From NCBI GenBank assembly GCA_007026445.1, contig VDMD01000005.1:682001-746000 (forward strand): a DNA stretch of 64,000 nt. The letters run 5' to 3'. Origin of the DNA: Schizophyllum amplum. Taxonomy: Eukaryota; Basidiomycota; Agaricomycetes; Agaricales; Schizophyllaceae. Shown here piece by piece: positions 9,753 to 20,906 of this stretch. The notes under the pieces are model-generated. The model had not been told where the DNA came from, ran no database searches, and was given only the letters and a program-made list of their open reading frames with translations. The first letter of the stretch is position 1; each line of letters starts with the position of its first letter. The position numbers and the translations under genes are program-made.

Positions 9753-12430
9753 CTAGAGTTCCTCATGTGAAGGCGTCGCTGTCGGCATGGCCTCCGCAAC
9801 CGCAGACGTGCCCTTGTCCAGGACGCTCGCTCCGAAGCTCTCCGCGCGCGCGACAGCCTCCTTCACCTCCTCCGCGCCCCGCCCGACAAAGATGTCGCCT
9901 ACGCTTTCCACGCTCGGCTCTTGCGGGTTAGGGTCAATGGGCAGGATTGAGACCTGCGGCGCGGGAGGGAGCTGATCCGCGATCTGCGACGGCTCGCCGA
10001 CAGGCAGCGCAGACACATCCGGCGCGTTGACGTCCTTCGCCGCAGCCGCTGCTTTGCGGTCGACCTCCGAGTAGATGTCGTGCGCAATAAGCTTGAGATC
10101 GCGGACGCGAACCTGGAAGCCCTCGATGATGATCATGGCGTCGTGCTGGGTGTCGCTCATGGCTGAGATGAGCGGGTCCTCAGGCGAAAGCGGATGGGTG
10201 CCGTTGGCGATCGTCCTCGCGTCAGAGTCGTACTTCTCGTATGCTGAAAGAAGAAAGCGATCAGTTATGGCGCGGGCAATGTACATGCGAGTGCTTACAG
10301 CGCATCAAATCATGGTAGCGTTGCCAGTCACTGTACGTGACATCGTCAAGCCAGGCATAGTCGATACCGATGTCAGCCTGCGCGCGCTCGGCGAGCGCCT
10401 TGACCTTCGCGCAGAGTCTAAAACCTATTCATGGACATGAGCAGCAGTGAAAAGCAACGTCATGCGCAGACGAACCTCCTGTGCCTCGCGCTGGCGCACC
10501 TGGTCGTACCAGGTCGAAACGACGACCTGAACCTTACCCATGGCCTCGGAGAACTTAACCTCGACCATGTCCAAGACGTGACTCCACCTCTCCTTGTTCG
10601 TATCGGGGTTCTCTGGAGCCTTGGCCGCCTTCTTGAGGAAAGAGTCGAGCCCCCTGAGCAGCCGCTCGCCTTCCGTCTGGGCGCCATCAACAGCTTCCTT
10701 GGGGCCGTCAGGCGACCCAGAGCCCTTGCGCAGCTCGCGGGCGGCAGCCTGCCGGATCGCGGACAGCACGAGACGCAGCTCATCGACGGACGTCGCGATG
10801 AGGTGCTGAAGGTCACGATCCCAATGAGCGTGACGAGCCGTGATGTCCTGGCGCTTCTCGGCGATACGGGTGGCCTTGATGCGCTTGCGCTCCTCGAGCT
10901 CCTCGGTAGAAGGCTCGTCGGTCGCCGGGTCTGCTGCACCTGCAGATGGCGCGTCCGATGCATGGTCTGCCCCAAGAAGATCCTGCAAGAACGAGTCGAC
11001 GTCTTCCTCGTCAACGATCTTTTCCTCTGCTGTGCCGGCCGGCTGGGAAGGGGTGGCCTCGGCGACGTGGGCTGCCGCAGCCTCTGAGAAGGTATCGGAT
11101 GCGGCGCTGACGACACTGCTCGCGGATGACTTGACCGCTGCCGTGGCAGACGCGACGTGCGATACGACTTTCGAAGACGCCGTCTCCAGTACGGTCTCGA
11201 CTGGAGGGGCGGAACGGAAGACGATGACTCGACGACTACCTTAGACGAGGAGAACGTCGCCGTAGGCTCCACCTCAGGCACGACCATCGATTCCGCAGAC
11301 ATCTCTGGCGTCGCTGCAATTGTCGTCGCTTCGGTAGCGGGTTCTGTCGCATTGCGTGTGGTGGGCTCCTTGCTGTCACCGCCGCTAAGCTCGACGACCT
11401 TGTCCCAGATACGCAGGACGTGAGGGTCGACGAATGCCTACGGAGATCACCGAAGAGCTCTGCGACCATCGTGAGGCGCTCCCAGTAGAGGTGAGAGAAT
11501 CGCATGACATCGGGCCTGACCATTTGCCAACGCATATTGAGGCGTGTGAGGACATGGAGTACGCCTGTAGCACGCGCGGTTTCGCGATATCGTAGGCTTT
11601 CTTGCCTAAGTCAGCGGCTTTCATGACATACGGCTGCAAACGAGCGACATAGAACGCTGGGCTTGTCCATATACTGCTCCACGAGAGCTGCATAGTGGGA
11701 GATGCGCTGCTGGGCTGGGACAATGTACTTATCGATGTGTGGCCGGACGTAAACGTTGTAGCGCGGGATAGCGTGCCGGTAGAATTGGGGTACTATCGTC
11801 CTATCCCAGGCAAGGTGTTTGGCGTGCTTCGCGTACGGTCTGGCGATCGTGACGCCCTTGCGAACGACAGGCTCAGCGACCTGATATCCCCTCCGAAAGT
11901 ACGGTTCGACGCGCTGCTCGGCCTGTTGGACCTTTTGGACGTACGGGTAGACAGATGGATGATTGACAGCGGCCTTCAGTGGGGGGATGATGTAAGGTTC
12001 CACGACGTATGTTCTGTATGTCGATAGCGAGCGACACAAGGGATGTTGTAAGGCGTCTTGACTTGAGCAAGTTGCTATGCTGTATATGCACAGGCAGGCG
12101 AGCGCAAACAGGATGAACCTATTAAGAAAGGAGGCGTGCTTCTGCTAACGTGTCAAAGGCCGTCCGTTTGCTGCTATAGAACTTTCGATCACATACCTTG
12201 ACCTTTCGGTTCCCGACCTTGGACGGCTGTGATAATGCGGTGGAGAGCTAAGAAATAAGTTAGTTCATGGCACCCAGAGGCTCGTAGGCGCACACGCGCA
12301 CCTCTCGTGCGAGCGGCTGCGAGGATAGTACATGGCTGCGAGTCTTGGACTTTGCCCTAATGTTCTGTGTCGACGGGGCGCGCGACTGCGCCGGTGCAGG
12401 AGCGACAGGAGCTTTTCGAGTAACGACCAT
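9753..12430 (-). CDS. Membrane-anchored coiled-coil protein, unknown function
   Basis: Minus-strand multi-exon gene not recognised by name. It starts MVVTRKAPVAPAPAQ with a basic N-terminus. One transmembrane helix (RFILFALACLCIYSIA) is encoded near 12115-12070. A tyrosine/proline-rich helical stretch follows with repeated PY elements (VEPYIIPPL, YPYVQKVQQAEQRVEPYF, IARPYAKHA, RPHIDKYIVPAQQ). Next come an acidic disordered part (EEKIVDEEDVDSFLQDLLG) and long charged helices (ELEERKRIKATRIAEKRQ, then SWSHVL-type segments). The C-terminal part contains DDVTYSDWQRYHDLM and GFQVRVRDLKLI. The true ATG is 12428-12430; an in-frame TTG lies upstream. Reading requires at least two frame changes without good splice sites (near 11660 and 11225), probably missing bases. 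The topology suggests a short basic head and a long soluble tail. Function is open. Confidence 0.6.
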
Positions 12431-12615
12431 AGTCGCCGGACGCAAGTTGGATGAAGTCCGCCGTTTGTTGGGCAGAAGCAGCCACTGACAACCGTCACTG
12501 ACGTGTTGTGTTTACCAGCGCAACCGTCAACAACGCCACATAATTAGCCATCAATTCCGTCAGGGCGCGTCGCGCGTCTCTTGTTCTTGCTTCCGACATT
12601 CACCTTGATCTGATT

Positions 12616-14735
12616 ATGCACCAGACGACGTACGGGCGAAAGGCCCGTGCTAAAACGCGTAAACCACGCTCTCAGCCGACCTCATCGCCTTTGAAAGCTA
12701 TCGCAGACCCCGAGGAAGAACTCTCCGTCGACGAAATGTCTCGCCGAATGCTCAAGCGCTCTCGCTCTGCCCACAACATCTCCAAGACCCATGCCGACCC
12801 CGAACTCGCCGATAATGCTCGCAAGAAGGCCAGGAATGATACAAACGTCGGCACGCGCCCATCTTCGCCTAAACTGGGCGCATATATCCAGTCTTCCGAC
12901 ATGTACACAACTCCGCACCCCAGCATCTTCGCAGACGCCGTCAAATTCAAGCTGAAGTCGTCCAAAGGAAAGGACATACCTCCCGAACAGTTCAGCCCTG
13001 CGCCAGTTGCGCGTCGCGTTCTCTCTCGCACCAGCTCTGCCAATCTCAAGGAGAACAAGTCCGCGCGCCGCTCTCGCTCCCGACGAGACAGCATTCTCGA
13101 CAGTCCCTTCAGCAGCAGGCCTGCTTCTCGTACATCGTCTCCCGAAAAAATTTTCAAGGCTCCTCTTGCGCCCAAACTTGCTCGTGGACCTTCTCTCGAC
13201 CGCAACCTCCAGCGCTCTGCCTCTGACAAGCGAACGAAAGCCGCCCCCAAGAAGTCTCTACACAGCCAAAGCACTACGGTCTCTCCGTCGCGCCGATCTA
13301 TGCAGCTTTCCGATCAGGCTCGTCGTCCCTCCGTTCCCAACTTGCCCCGCCCCTCGTTCGATGGGATTTCCCTTACGTCTCTCGACCTCCCGTCCGCCTT
13401 TCCTGCGTCGTCCCTGGATCGCTTCGGCTTCGAGTATGGCTTTGGCTTAGGCTTCTCGGACCCTCAGACTCTCCCCCTTTTCCAGCCTCGCGATATAGAG
13501 GTCGACTTCAACCGCGCTCCTTCCCAGCTATCCATGTACGGCTGCGACTACGACTCCGACGACGAAGTCATCATGGCGGGCGATGCTCCTCGCGCTATAT
13601 CGACCCCTGCCATTGCACGGACAGAGCATGTATTCGGCGGTCGTCTATCATCGCTTCACAGCTACCGACCGACGTCTCCGTCCGCCGCCTCATCTGATGA
13701 CACCATAACGTCGCCAAGCCACAACCTCGCTAAATCGCAGAGTGTCCCGAATCTCCAATCTCAAGCCCAGCCGAACTTCTCCATGTACCAAACTCCCGCG
13801 CACGCTCGTCACCGTTGGTCGGACGACAGCCTCATCTCACCTCCGAAGCTGTCCGACATAGGGTACAACAGAGAAGACGAAGATCCGTTCGCGCGCATGC
13901 AAGACGAGGATGGGCCAATGGCAGGCGACGAACAGGAGGAGCCGGACGACATGCTGGGAGCCTTCGTCGCTGCGCCTTGCCCCGATGAAGATGACGACGA
14001 CGATGAGGTGATGCCAATTCTGCGGCGGGTCCATACGGCAGACACTGAAGCGACGTCTCAACTAAAGGACATGCTCGACAAACTCGTGCTCGACGATCGT
14101 CAAGGTGAGTTTTATTTCTGTGAGGATACACACGTGCTTACGCCCGCGGCATAGAAGGTTACCGACGCTCGCTGCCCCTCCGCACGCGCTCGATTGAGGA
14201 GCCCGGACGCTCCTCGCTAGGTGCGCCTATGGAGCTGAGCGCGCCACGTAGTCGTCAAGGGCGCGACAGACGTGGTACCATCCGCGCGTCCGACTTCCTG
14301 CCGGCGGCAACCGGAAACCGCACACGCAGTGGTACCATCCGTGCGTCGGAGAGCACTGGGATCGCCCTTCCGAAGCGGACCAGGAGCGGAACCGTCATAG
14401 GCCCCGCCAAGAGCGACAACACTACTCTCTCCAGACCACCTCCCTCTTCCCGGAAGCGGAGCGGCACAGACATGAAGGTCGACGAACCGACTGTCACTGA
14501 GGAGCCTGTACTCGTGGATCATCCCATGGACGTCGATGAGGAGGCGGGGGAGGCGGTGCAGGATTCTGGTATCGGGATGGGCCCCAGCCTCATGGAGTCC
14601 GACGATGAGCTGCTGCTCAAGTCGGACGATCCGATACCAGGCGGGGTCACTCGCCTTGGGCGCAAGCTCTCGTGCGACCGGCTGTTGCAGTCGGGATTGT
14701 CGGAGGATGATTTGGGCTTCTATTTCAATGGTTGA
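12616..14735 (+). CDS. Disordered Ser/Arg/Pro-rich protein, unknown function
   Basis: Two exons (12616-14104 and 14155-14735) encode about 690 residues with no recognised folded domain. The protein is rich in Ser-Pro and Arg-Ser pairs (RSRRDSILDSPFSSR, SSPEKIFKAPLAPK), suggesting proline-directed phosphorylation. An acidic stretch (CPDEDDDDDEVMPILRR) is followed by a helix-prone LKDMLDKLVLDD. Near 14267-14485 a short motif recurs at about 20-residue spacing: RRGTIRAS, RSGTIRAS, RSGTVIG, RSGTDMK. The C-terminus has DSGIGMGPS, resembling a phosphodegron, then RKLSCDRLLQSGLSEDDLGFYFNG. RGPSLDRNL resembles a destruction box. These suggest a cell-cycle or kinase-regulated role, which is inference. 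It shares a 185-base divergent promoter with the preceding minus-strand gene. Confidence 0.7.
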
Positions 14736-15308
14736 AGTCTCGGTTTTCTGTTGTTCTCGTTCGCTTTCGTTGGCTGACTGTCTGCGTCTGTTTGTTTTCA
14801 TGTCTTGTTTTCGCCTGTTTGTTTGTTACAGTCTGTCCGACGCTGTCGTTGTATCTGTTTTCCTGTCCTTTGCAGCTTACTTCGTTGTTATTGTGTCTCG
14901 TCGCTGGTGTTGCCTTCGTATTCATCGTTCTCTTCGCTGTCCTCCTCGCTTGTCCGCGCATTATGATCGTTATGGTATACAGTATTTCGTCGTACAGAAG
15001 CATAATTCGACTGCATCATGCATACTATCAGCTGCTCTGTTACCCTCTCATTGACCTACTCAATCACCCCCCACAGAAAGCATTTTGGCATGCGTCTTAC
15101 CTTACACCTCAGACCGTTTCAGACTTCCGCTAACGTGTAAGTTGCTCTTGTTGCTCTTAGCTGAGTCGATCAAACGAAGTTCAGACTTTCCATTGTGGGT
15201 CCATGCACTGCCACCGGATCGCGGTTCATGATGCCGGAAGGAGATTCCACGCGACCTGTTCTCACACCGGTACCCCCAGCCTATATAAGCCCCGCATTCA
15301 AGCGAAGA
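14736..15308. other. Intergenic, pyrimidine-rich
   Basis: T- and C-rich 3' flank followed by the promoter side of the DUF2015 gene. TATATAA at 15282-15288 lies only 21 bases before the next ATG, so its use as that gene's TATA box is doubtful. No gene seen. Confidence 0.65.
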
Positions 15309-15914
15309 ATGTTCTTTTACTACTCCCTGGCGGCGTTCTTTGCATTGCTGGTCATGCGTAAGTCGCATACCCTCACTCGAATTGGATCGTACTGACTATG
15401 CGTTTGCCACTTGCCGATCTCATTGCCCCTCTCACTCGACATCGCTGCGAACAGTGTCATTTCACTACCGTTCTCGTCTTGCCCCCTTCGTCCCGGAGCG
15501 CGTGCGGTCGCTGCCCATGTTCGCGCGCTCGCACACATACACGCCGCTCGCGACGTTCAACGAGCAGATCAGCGCCGGCCTCTCTTCACAGAGCTTCGAC
15601 ATTGAGGCGAACGTCCGCGACGGCGATGCGCGCGCGGGGCTCGATGAGGCCGGCACGCGGGAGGTGATGGAGATCATGCGGGTAGAGAGGGTGAAGTACG
15701 TCTATTTCCTCATCGCGTTCAGGAAGAGGGGTGAATGCTGACCGGTGCTGCGCAGCTTCGACCAGGCGAGGTTGATTAGGCATAATAGGATGCTAGCGGC
15801 GCATGGAATCGATCCGTCGGGTGCGTTCAGGTGCTGTAATACTTTGCTGGGAAGCTGACGTCGGTGCTGTGTGCAGGAATGCCCATGGATCGCAAAGCCG
15901 TCACCCACCTGTAA
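15309..15914 (+). CDS. DUF2015-family small membrane protein
   Basis: Four exons give a protein of about 130 residues. An N-terminal hydrophobic helix (MFFYYSLAAFFALLVM) is split from the rest by an intron after 15357. The remainder carries the fungal DUF2015 pattern: FNEQISAGLSSQSFDIEAN, GDARAGLDEAGTREVMEIM, RVNFDQARLIRHNRMLAAHG, and DPSGMPMDRKAVTHL. The family pattern of GLSS.NFDL.GN...GDSR.GLD, R+.FDEAR and GI..DGRP.DPK.V is well matched from memory. Its function is unknown; the hydrophobic start suggests membrane insertion with a short soluble tail. Exon 2 begins after the acceptor ending CGAACAG; the last two introns follow GTGAA and CCGTCGG. The reading is intact. Confidence is good for the family. 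Confidence 0.85.
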
Positions 15915-16782
15915 AATCTGCCGGCTCCACGCACGAATGTTCCCCACGGACCCCTCATGTCATCCCTCCTCATTGTATTTTTGCTTTGCATACATACACA
16001 AGCCACATTCTACGCATAGCCTATTCTCGTTTAACTCCCCCTCTCCATGTCGTCCGCTCGCGTGCACGGACATTACCTCTTGGATGGACATTGTCTCATT
16101 GCCCCTTGGATGCATATCGCCTCTTGGTTGCATATCTGCTTGTTTGTTTCCATCGATGCGGCCAAAGACTGCGTGTACTATGCTGTTTATCTATTGGGTC
16201 CTGTATCCCTACGTTGCGATCCTTACTTGGTTCCGCCTTTTTGTATCCCGGTCGACGCAATTTATGTTGACGACCACTCTCGTCTTTATCTTCATTCGTG
16301 ATCTGGGGCGTCCTCCTGCTGTGCGGTGCGTCATTCGTCTGCTTGACCTCCAACAGCATGTATTGTTTGCTCATTATCAGCAGCGGATAGGTGAGTGTCT
16401 CTGCGCGCGACTCGCTTTATGGACCCCATTTGGCTTGTGGAACAACGACGGTTGGCATTGCGTAGGCAGGTAAGTAGGTAGAAATACCAATAATGGTCTC
16501 CCGCCTGAGCGGGGGATAGATCTGTACAGCGAGTGAAGATTGAAGAATCCGAGTGCGTTCCTACATAGTTCCTAGCCAGATACTGGATATTTCCCCTCAG
16601 TTGTGGGCGCAGCCCACGTGGCCTGCATAACCGTGCGTCGTCGGCGTGGCCTCCACATGTCATCTGAATCATCCGCCGATGGTTGGCCGGTGATCCAGAT
16701 GAATCATGATATCACACTTTCGAAGCCTTTGTTCCAGAACGGCTAATTCCTGCTCGGACCCTCCCCCCATTGACCCCCTGCT
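15915..16782. other. Intergenic, no gene supported
   Basis: About 870 bases. Several short open frames exist on both strands, but none shows a domain, splice logic or coding-like composition. Probably UTRs and the promoter of the Smr gene. Confidence 0.6.
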
Positions 16783-18910
16783 ATGAGCGAACATACCTCG
16801 ATATACGATTCCTTGAAGGTTCTACCCTTTCCACTCTGTGTTCGTGCTGCCAGTCTGATTAGCGCTCCTCAGGCCGAGTTCTGTCCTCCTCTAGAGGAGC
16901 AGATCGTGCTCGCCTTGCTGCATGAGCTACAGAATGACGACCACGGTCGGACCATCACACCATCTCCCGCCCAGCTCGACGAACTACGAACCAATCTTCG
17001 CATCCTCTCATGCGGCGCGGATGACCTACAGTTGAGCGACGACATGGCTAGACTGCAGATTCCCGACGAGGATTCATGCATAAGTACCCCAGACATGACA
17101 TCCTCCAACACCGATACCGCGAGCAGTGCTACTTCCTGGGAATCCGCCCCCACCAACCGAGACCAGAACAGCTCGCCGCTCAAATTCCTGAGCGCCGCGT
17201 TGCCCGGCGTCTCCGCAGAGCGCTTAGCCACCGTCCTCGCCAACGCTGAAGATGACGATATCGACTCGAATATGTGGGATATTCTGGAGCGGTTTTTGAC
17301 CGAAGAGCATATCCGCGAGCTGGAGGAGCGCGGCCTAGACGGATTGGACGGAGACGTCGAGCAGGATGGCAGCTCGTGGCACACGATCATCAACCAGAAG
17401 CGCCCCCTTCGCGATACACACCAGGCTAGGGATATCACACAACGCCCCCAACCCACGAAGCCGAAGAAGACCACGAAGAACAACGGCAGTCCCACCGTCA
17501 AGATCACGTTCGGAGACGTTCGTCAGCAGAACAGCCAACGCCTATCACTCCAGCTCCCCCCATCCTCGTCCTCCGTATCCACCGACGTGTGGACTAAGTT
17601 CAACTCGATATCCTCATATCTCTCCACACTGCTCCCCGAGCGGCCGGCATCCTTTTTCCTATCCTACTTTCACTCTCCTGGCCATCCAACACCCTACCAG
17701 GCCCTGAGGTCAGCTCTTGAAAGTATCGCAGCAGATGCACCTGTGGTAGACGACACCGACATAGCTCTCGTTGAAATCTTGGAGGTCCTCCGCTCCGACG
17801 CAACTCGAACGATAGAGAGCAAGCTGGTCGACGACGCGCAACTGGTGCTCAGCGCATCCCGCGGGAGGGCGGACTATGCTCTCGATCTCTTGTACATGCT
17901 GCAAGACTTCGCCAGCGACAACGCAATGGAGATCGGCCCATACGTTACCCCTCTGCCGTTGTCGTTACCCTCCCCCATATCCCGCTACTTAGACGCGGCC
18001 GCGTCGACGATCTCTGCACCTTCCACACCAGCGCGTTCGGTCTTCCCTTCGGGCCCGCCTCCAGTGCCGCCACCCCCTGCTCGCTGGAAAGCCCCGTCAG
18101 CTGCCGCGGCGCGCAACAAGCCCAGCCCCTATCAATGGCAGCGCGTCAACGGCAGCAAAGTCAAGAATAAGACCGCTTTTCCTCAACCTGTGCGCATCCC
18201 GACCTATGCGCGCGATGTCAATGGTGTGAAGATCAAGGGCTCTGGCAATGCGCTTGGCAAGGGCGGCAAGGGCGATGTAGGGGAGCTGGACTACCAAGCA
18301 CGCCAGGAGGAGAGCATGCGGCAGCGCGCGGAGATGTTGAAGAATGCGAGCAGGGTGTGGAGCGACAAGAGCCGCGGAGGAGCGGAGACGGCTTCGTACT
18401 ATGTTGAGCGGGCAAGCGTTGTTCATGATGACTGTGCATGGCAATTGGCTGACTTATTATGTAGGCGCGCGAATTTCAGGAGATGGCGCGGAAGGAAGCG
18501 CTGGCTCACGCTCGAAGACAAGTGGAGGCCAAGATGTGAGGTGGTCTGCTTCTTTCTGGGATCTGGGTACTCATAGTTGCCAGGCGCGCATCGCGTGACG
18601 GACGCACGATAGATCTGCACGGTACTACAGCCGCCGAAGCGATTGTCATTGTCGAGGATATATTAACCCGTGTGGGTGCTTCGCCAGGTGAGCTGACGTC
18701 TCTCGTTGACCTTGGGCGCCTGACTGATCGTGCTCCGCAGCGAAACCTGTCAAGATCATCACCGGGAAGGGCACGCACTCCCTCAACCGTGTCAGTGTCC
18801 TGAAGCCCGTCATTCGCAAGGCGCTCCTCGATGATGGTTGGAGCGTAGGCTCGTGGGACGGCGGTCTTATCGTTCACGGACAGCCTCACGCTCCTAGAGT
18901 TCTAGGATAG
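16783..18910 (+). CDS. DUF1771-Smr domain protein
   Basis: Four exons encode 657 residues. The N-terminal two thirds are mostly disordered. A CUE-like helical segment (FLSAALPGVSAERLATVLAN) lies near residue 145. The DUF1771 helix is YQARQEESMRQRAEMLKNAS with YYVER|AREFQEMARKEALAHARRQ across the first intron. The Smr domain follows: TIDLHGTTAAEAIVIVEDIL and IITGKGTHSLNRVSVLKPVI, containing the LDLHG-like and TGxGxHS signatures. Smr domains bind or cut nucleic acid, and fungal CUE/DUF1771/Smr proteins act on RNA or ribosomes; the exact role here is inferred. Intron 1 (18412-18464, 53 bases) is best read with a GC donor (GCAAGC) in phase 0. Introns 2 and 3 are ordinary. The architecture is complete. 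Confidence 0.92.
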
Positions 18911-19333
18911 CATTATGGCCTTCTTCGCTTTCCATGATCTGTCGACGTCGATGCTTCCACTGATTACGTGAAAGGGGAGGAAGTTGGAAGCTGTCGGTGC
19001 ATATACGTGCATATATATTGGCTTTGCTGCTCGTCGCTATCTACTGTTCATCCACTGCTTGCATGCTCGTGTACTGCGTGTAGCCTAGACATATTTATTC
19101 CTCTCCAGTCTGTCAGAAAGCGATCAATGTCGGTTCGTCGAACGCTTGTGCGTGGGAAACATGTCTCGCCGTTGTCTCGCCGCGATCCGAGACGAGGACG
19201 TTCACTTTTCTTACATCCCGGCCTCTACTTGTGTCTCGCGTCCTCGTCTCCCTTGCTCCGGTCGAGACTGTAAGAAATCTTCGTATCTCTCTTGCTCTTG
19301 CTGTATGAGGCCTGCGATCTCACTGCGAACTGC
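18911..19333. other. Intergenic, Smr 3' end / F-box promoter
   Basis: About 420 bases, pyrimidine-rich towards the right. No gene or clear core-promoter element seen. Confidence 0.65.
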
Positions 19334-20524
19334 ATGGCATCCCCCGCCTTACCCCTCGAAGTTGTCGACTACATCATCGAAATCATCGCAACACGACACC
19401 CCGTTGGTCACTCTGCAATAATCGACGCGCTCTACGCTCTGTCATTGACTTGCTGGACTGTCCGACGCCTTGTTTTGCGCGCTTACCTGCGAGACGTCGC
19501 AGTCTCTACGCGACGGCACTGGGAAGCGCTGTCGTCTCTCGCTCTGTCTGTCGAGAATCACCATCATTATTTCGATCGCAGCGGAGGCTTCGGCTGGACA
19601 CGGTGAGTCTACGTACCCTCTCATCATAGATCCATTCAATACTGACGCATACACCCACTTCAAGCACGCTCTCCATCCCCTCGACCAGTATTGCTCCATC
19701 TACTGCTATCCGCCTGTCGTCTCTCACTCGCCTTCGTCAACTGTCTCTCGAGTTCTCCAAGGAAGGACTCTCTACTCAGCACACCCGCCTACGACTCATC
19801 GTCAATAACCTTACGGCCCGCATGCTCAATGGCGCTTACGACAAACTCACTGCTCTGACCCTGACTTCCATGCCCCGCATCGACGTCAGCATGCTCCTGC
19901 TCATCTCAAAACATTTTCCCTTGCTCGTGGATCTCTACATCAGCTGCACTGAACGACTCGAGGACGCGTGGTGGAGCTTCGTCGACAGCGCTAGCTGCAC
20001 GATACACTCTCCAATTCCGCACGTCTTTGCTGACGTGGAACACCTCGCGGTGCGTCGATATCCGGAATATATGCGTCGCCTTCTTAGCTGCTTTGCGACA
20101 GATTGCTTTCTCAGAAGCGCTGAAACCTCTGGCGCACCTCACCTACCTGCATCTGGGCGTCTACCTTTCCGATGAGGATATGCTCTGCGATCACAACGAT
20201 GACAATCATATGTGCGGCGCTGAGGACCAGGACGACTGCATCTCCGGCGTCTCAGCTTGCCCCTTCTGCCGCGCATACGCGGAGGGAGTCCATCACCGTG
20301 AATCACATGCGAGTCTGTTGTTCGCGCAGAACCTGAAAGCACTACGCTGCATCGGATGGAGCTCGCTTTTCAGACGCTCAGTCGGTCCCTCCTGCTTGGC
20401 GAACACGGACAGTTGTACACCGTCACGACATGCGGTGCGTCCAACGATCGACCGATTATCGTCTGTTTTCTGGTTGGACCGAAAGGAGGACGGCAGGATA
20501 CGGGCATGTTATCATTCACAGTGA
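19334..20524 (+). CDS. F-box-like protein
   Basis: Three exons. The start MASPALPLEVVDYIIEIIA resembles a degenerate F-box helix (LP.E+...I...), followed by LYALSLTCWTVRRLVLR, as in mushroom F-box proteins that recruit substrates to SCF ubiquitin ligases. The rest is Leu-rich without clear repeats (LSSLTRLRQLSLEF, LKPLAHLTYLHLGVYL). The C-terminal pattern SSVFWLDRKEDGRIRAC matches a frequent ending of this family. Intron 1 follows GGFGWTR at about 19602. Intron 2 (51 bases) starts GTGCGT at about 20050 and ends at CGACAG. Frames join cleanly. A Cys/Asp-rich insert (CDHNDDNHMCGAEDQDDC) is unusual. Substrate unknown; F-box call moderate. Confidence 0.65.
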
Positions 20525-20906
20525 ATAAAGATGTGAATTGTCTTGATGACTGCCCAGCATTATGGTCCCGTCGACTCTGCGTTCGGTAGATGGTACTCAC
20601 CAAAATCTGAATACTAGCCCACTGCGCTCGCTTGGCTTTAGGTAAGCCAATTTGCAATGTCAGCAAACAATGCTTGTGCCATTGTCCAAAGAAAGGTTTT
20701 GTGACTGCCACAAAGGGAACAATGACCGGACCGTCGATCAAAGTGGCCCAAGGCAGGGGCTATGTGGGTCTGCGTATGTCTTTCGAAGTGGTCCTGCCCA
20801 TTCATCACTGTGTATATCAGAGACAGAGACTCCTCTCGCTGCTCTTCCCCAATTCTGAATCACAGCTACGGTTGCCGTTGCCCATACTCCGCTCCCCATC
20901 ACATCG
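20525..20906. other. Intergenic, no gene supported
   Basis: About 380 bases between two plus-strand genes. Nothing beyond likely UTR and promoter sequence is visible. Confidence 0.65.

Noticed and set aside
12672..13274. Long minus-strand frame opposite the disordered protein gene
   Set aside because: Mirror of Ser/Arg codons; the plus strand has the better spliced gene and ATG.
15871..16473. 200-residue plus-strand frame after the DUF2015 gene
   Set aside because: Overlaps the coding last exon in another frame and lacks any recognisable domain; sequence is pyrimidine-rich UTR-like.
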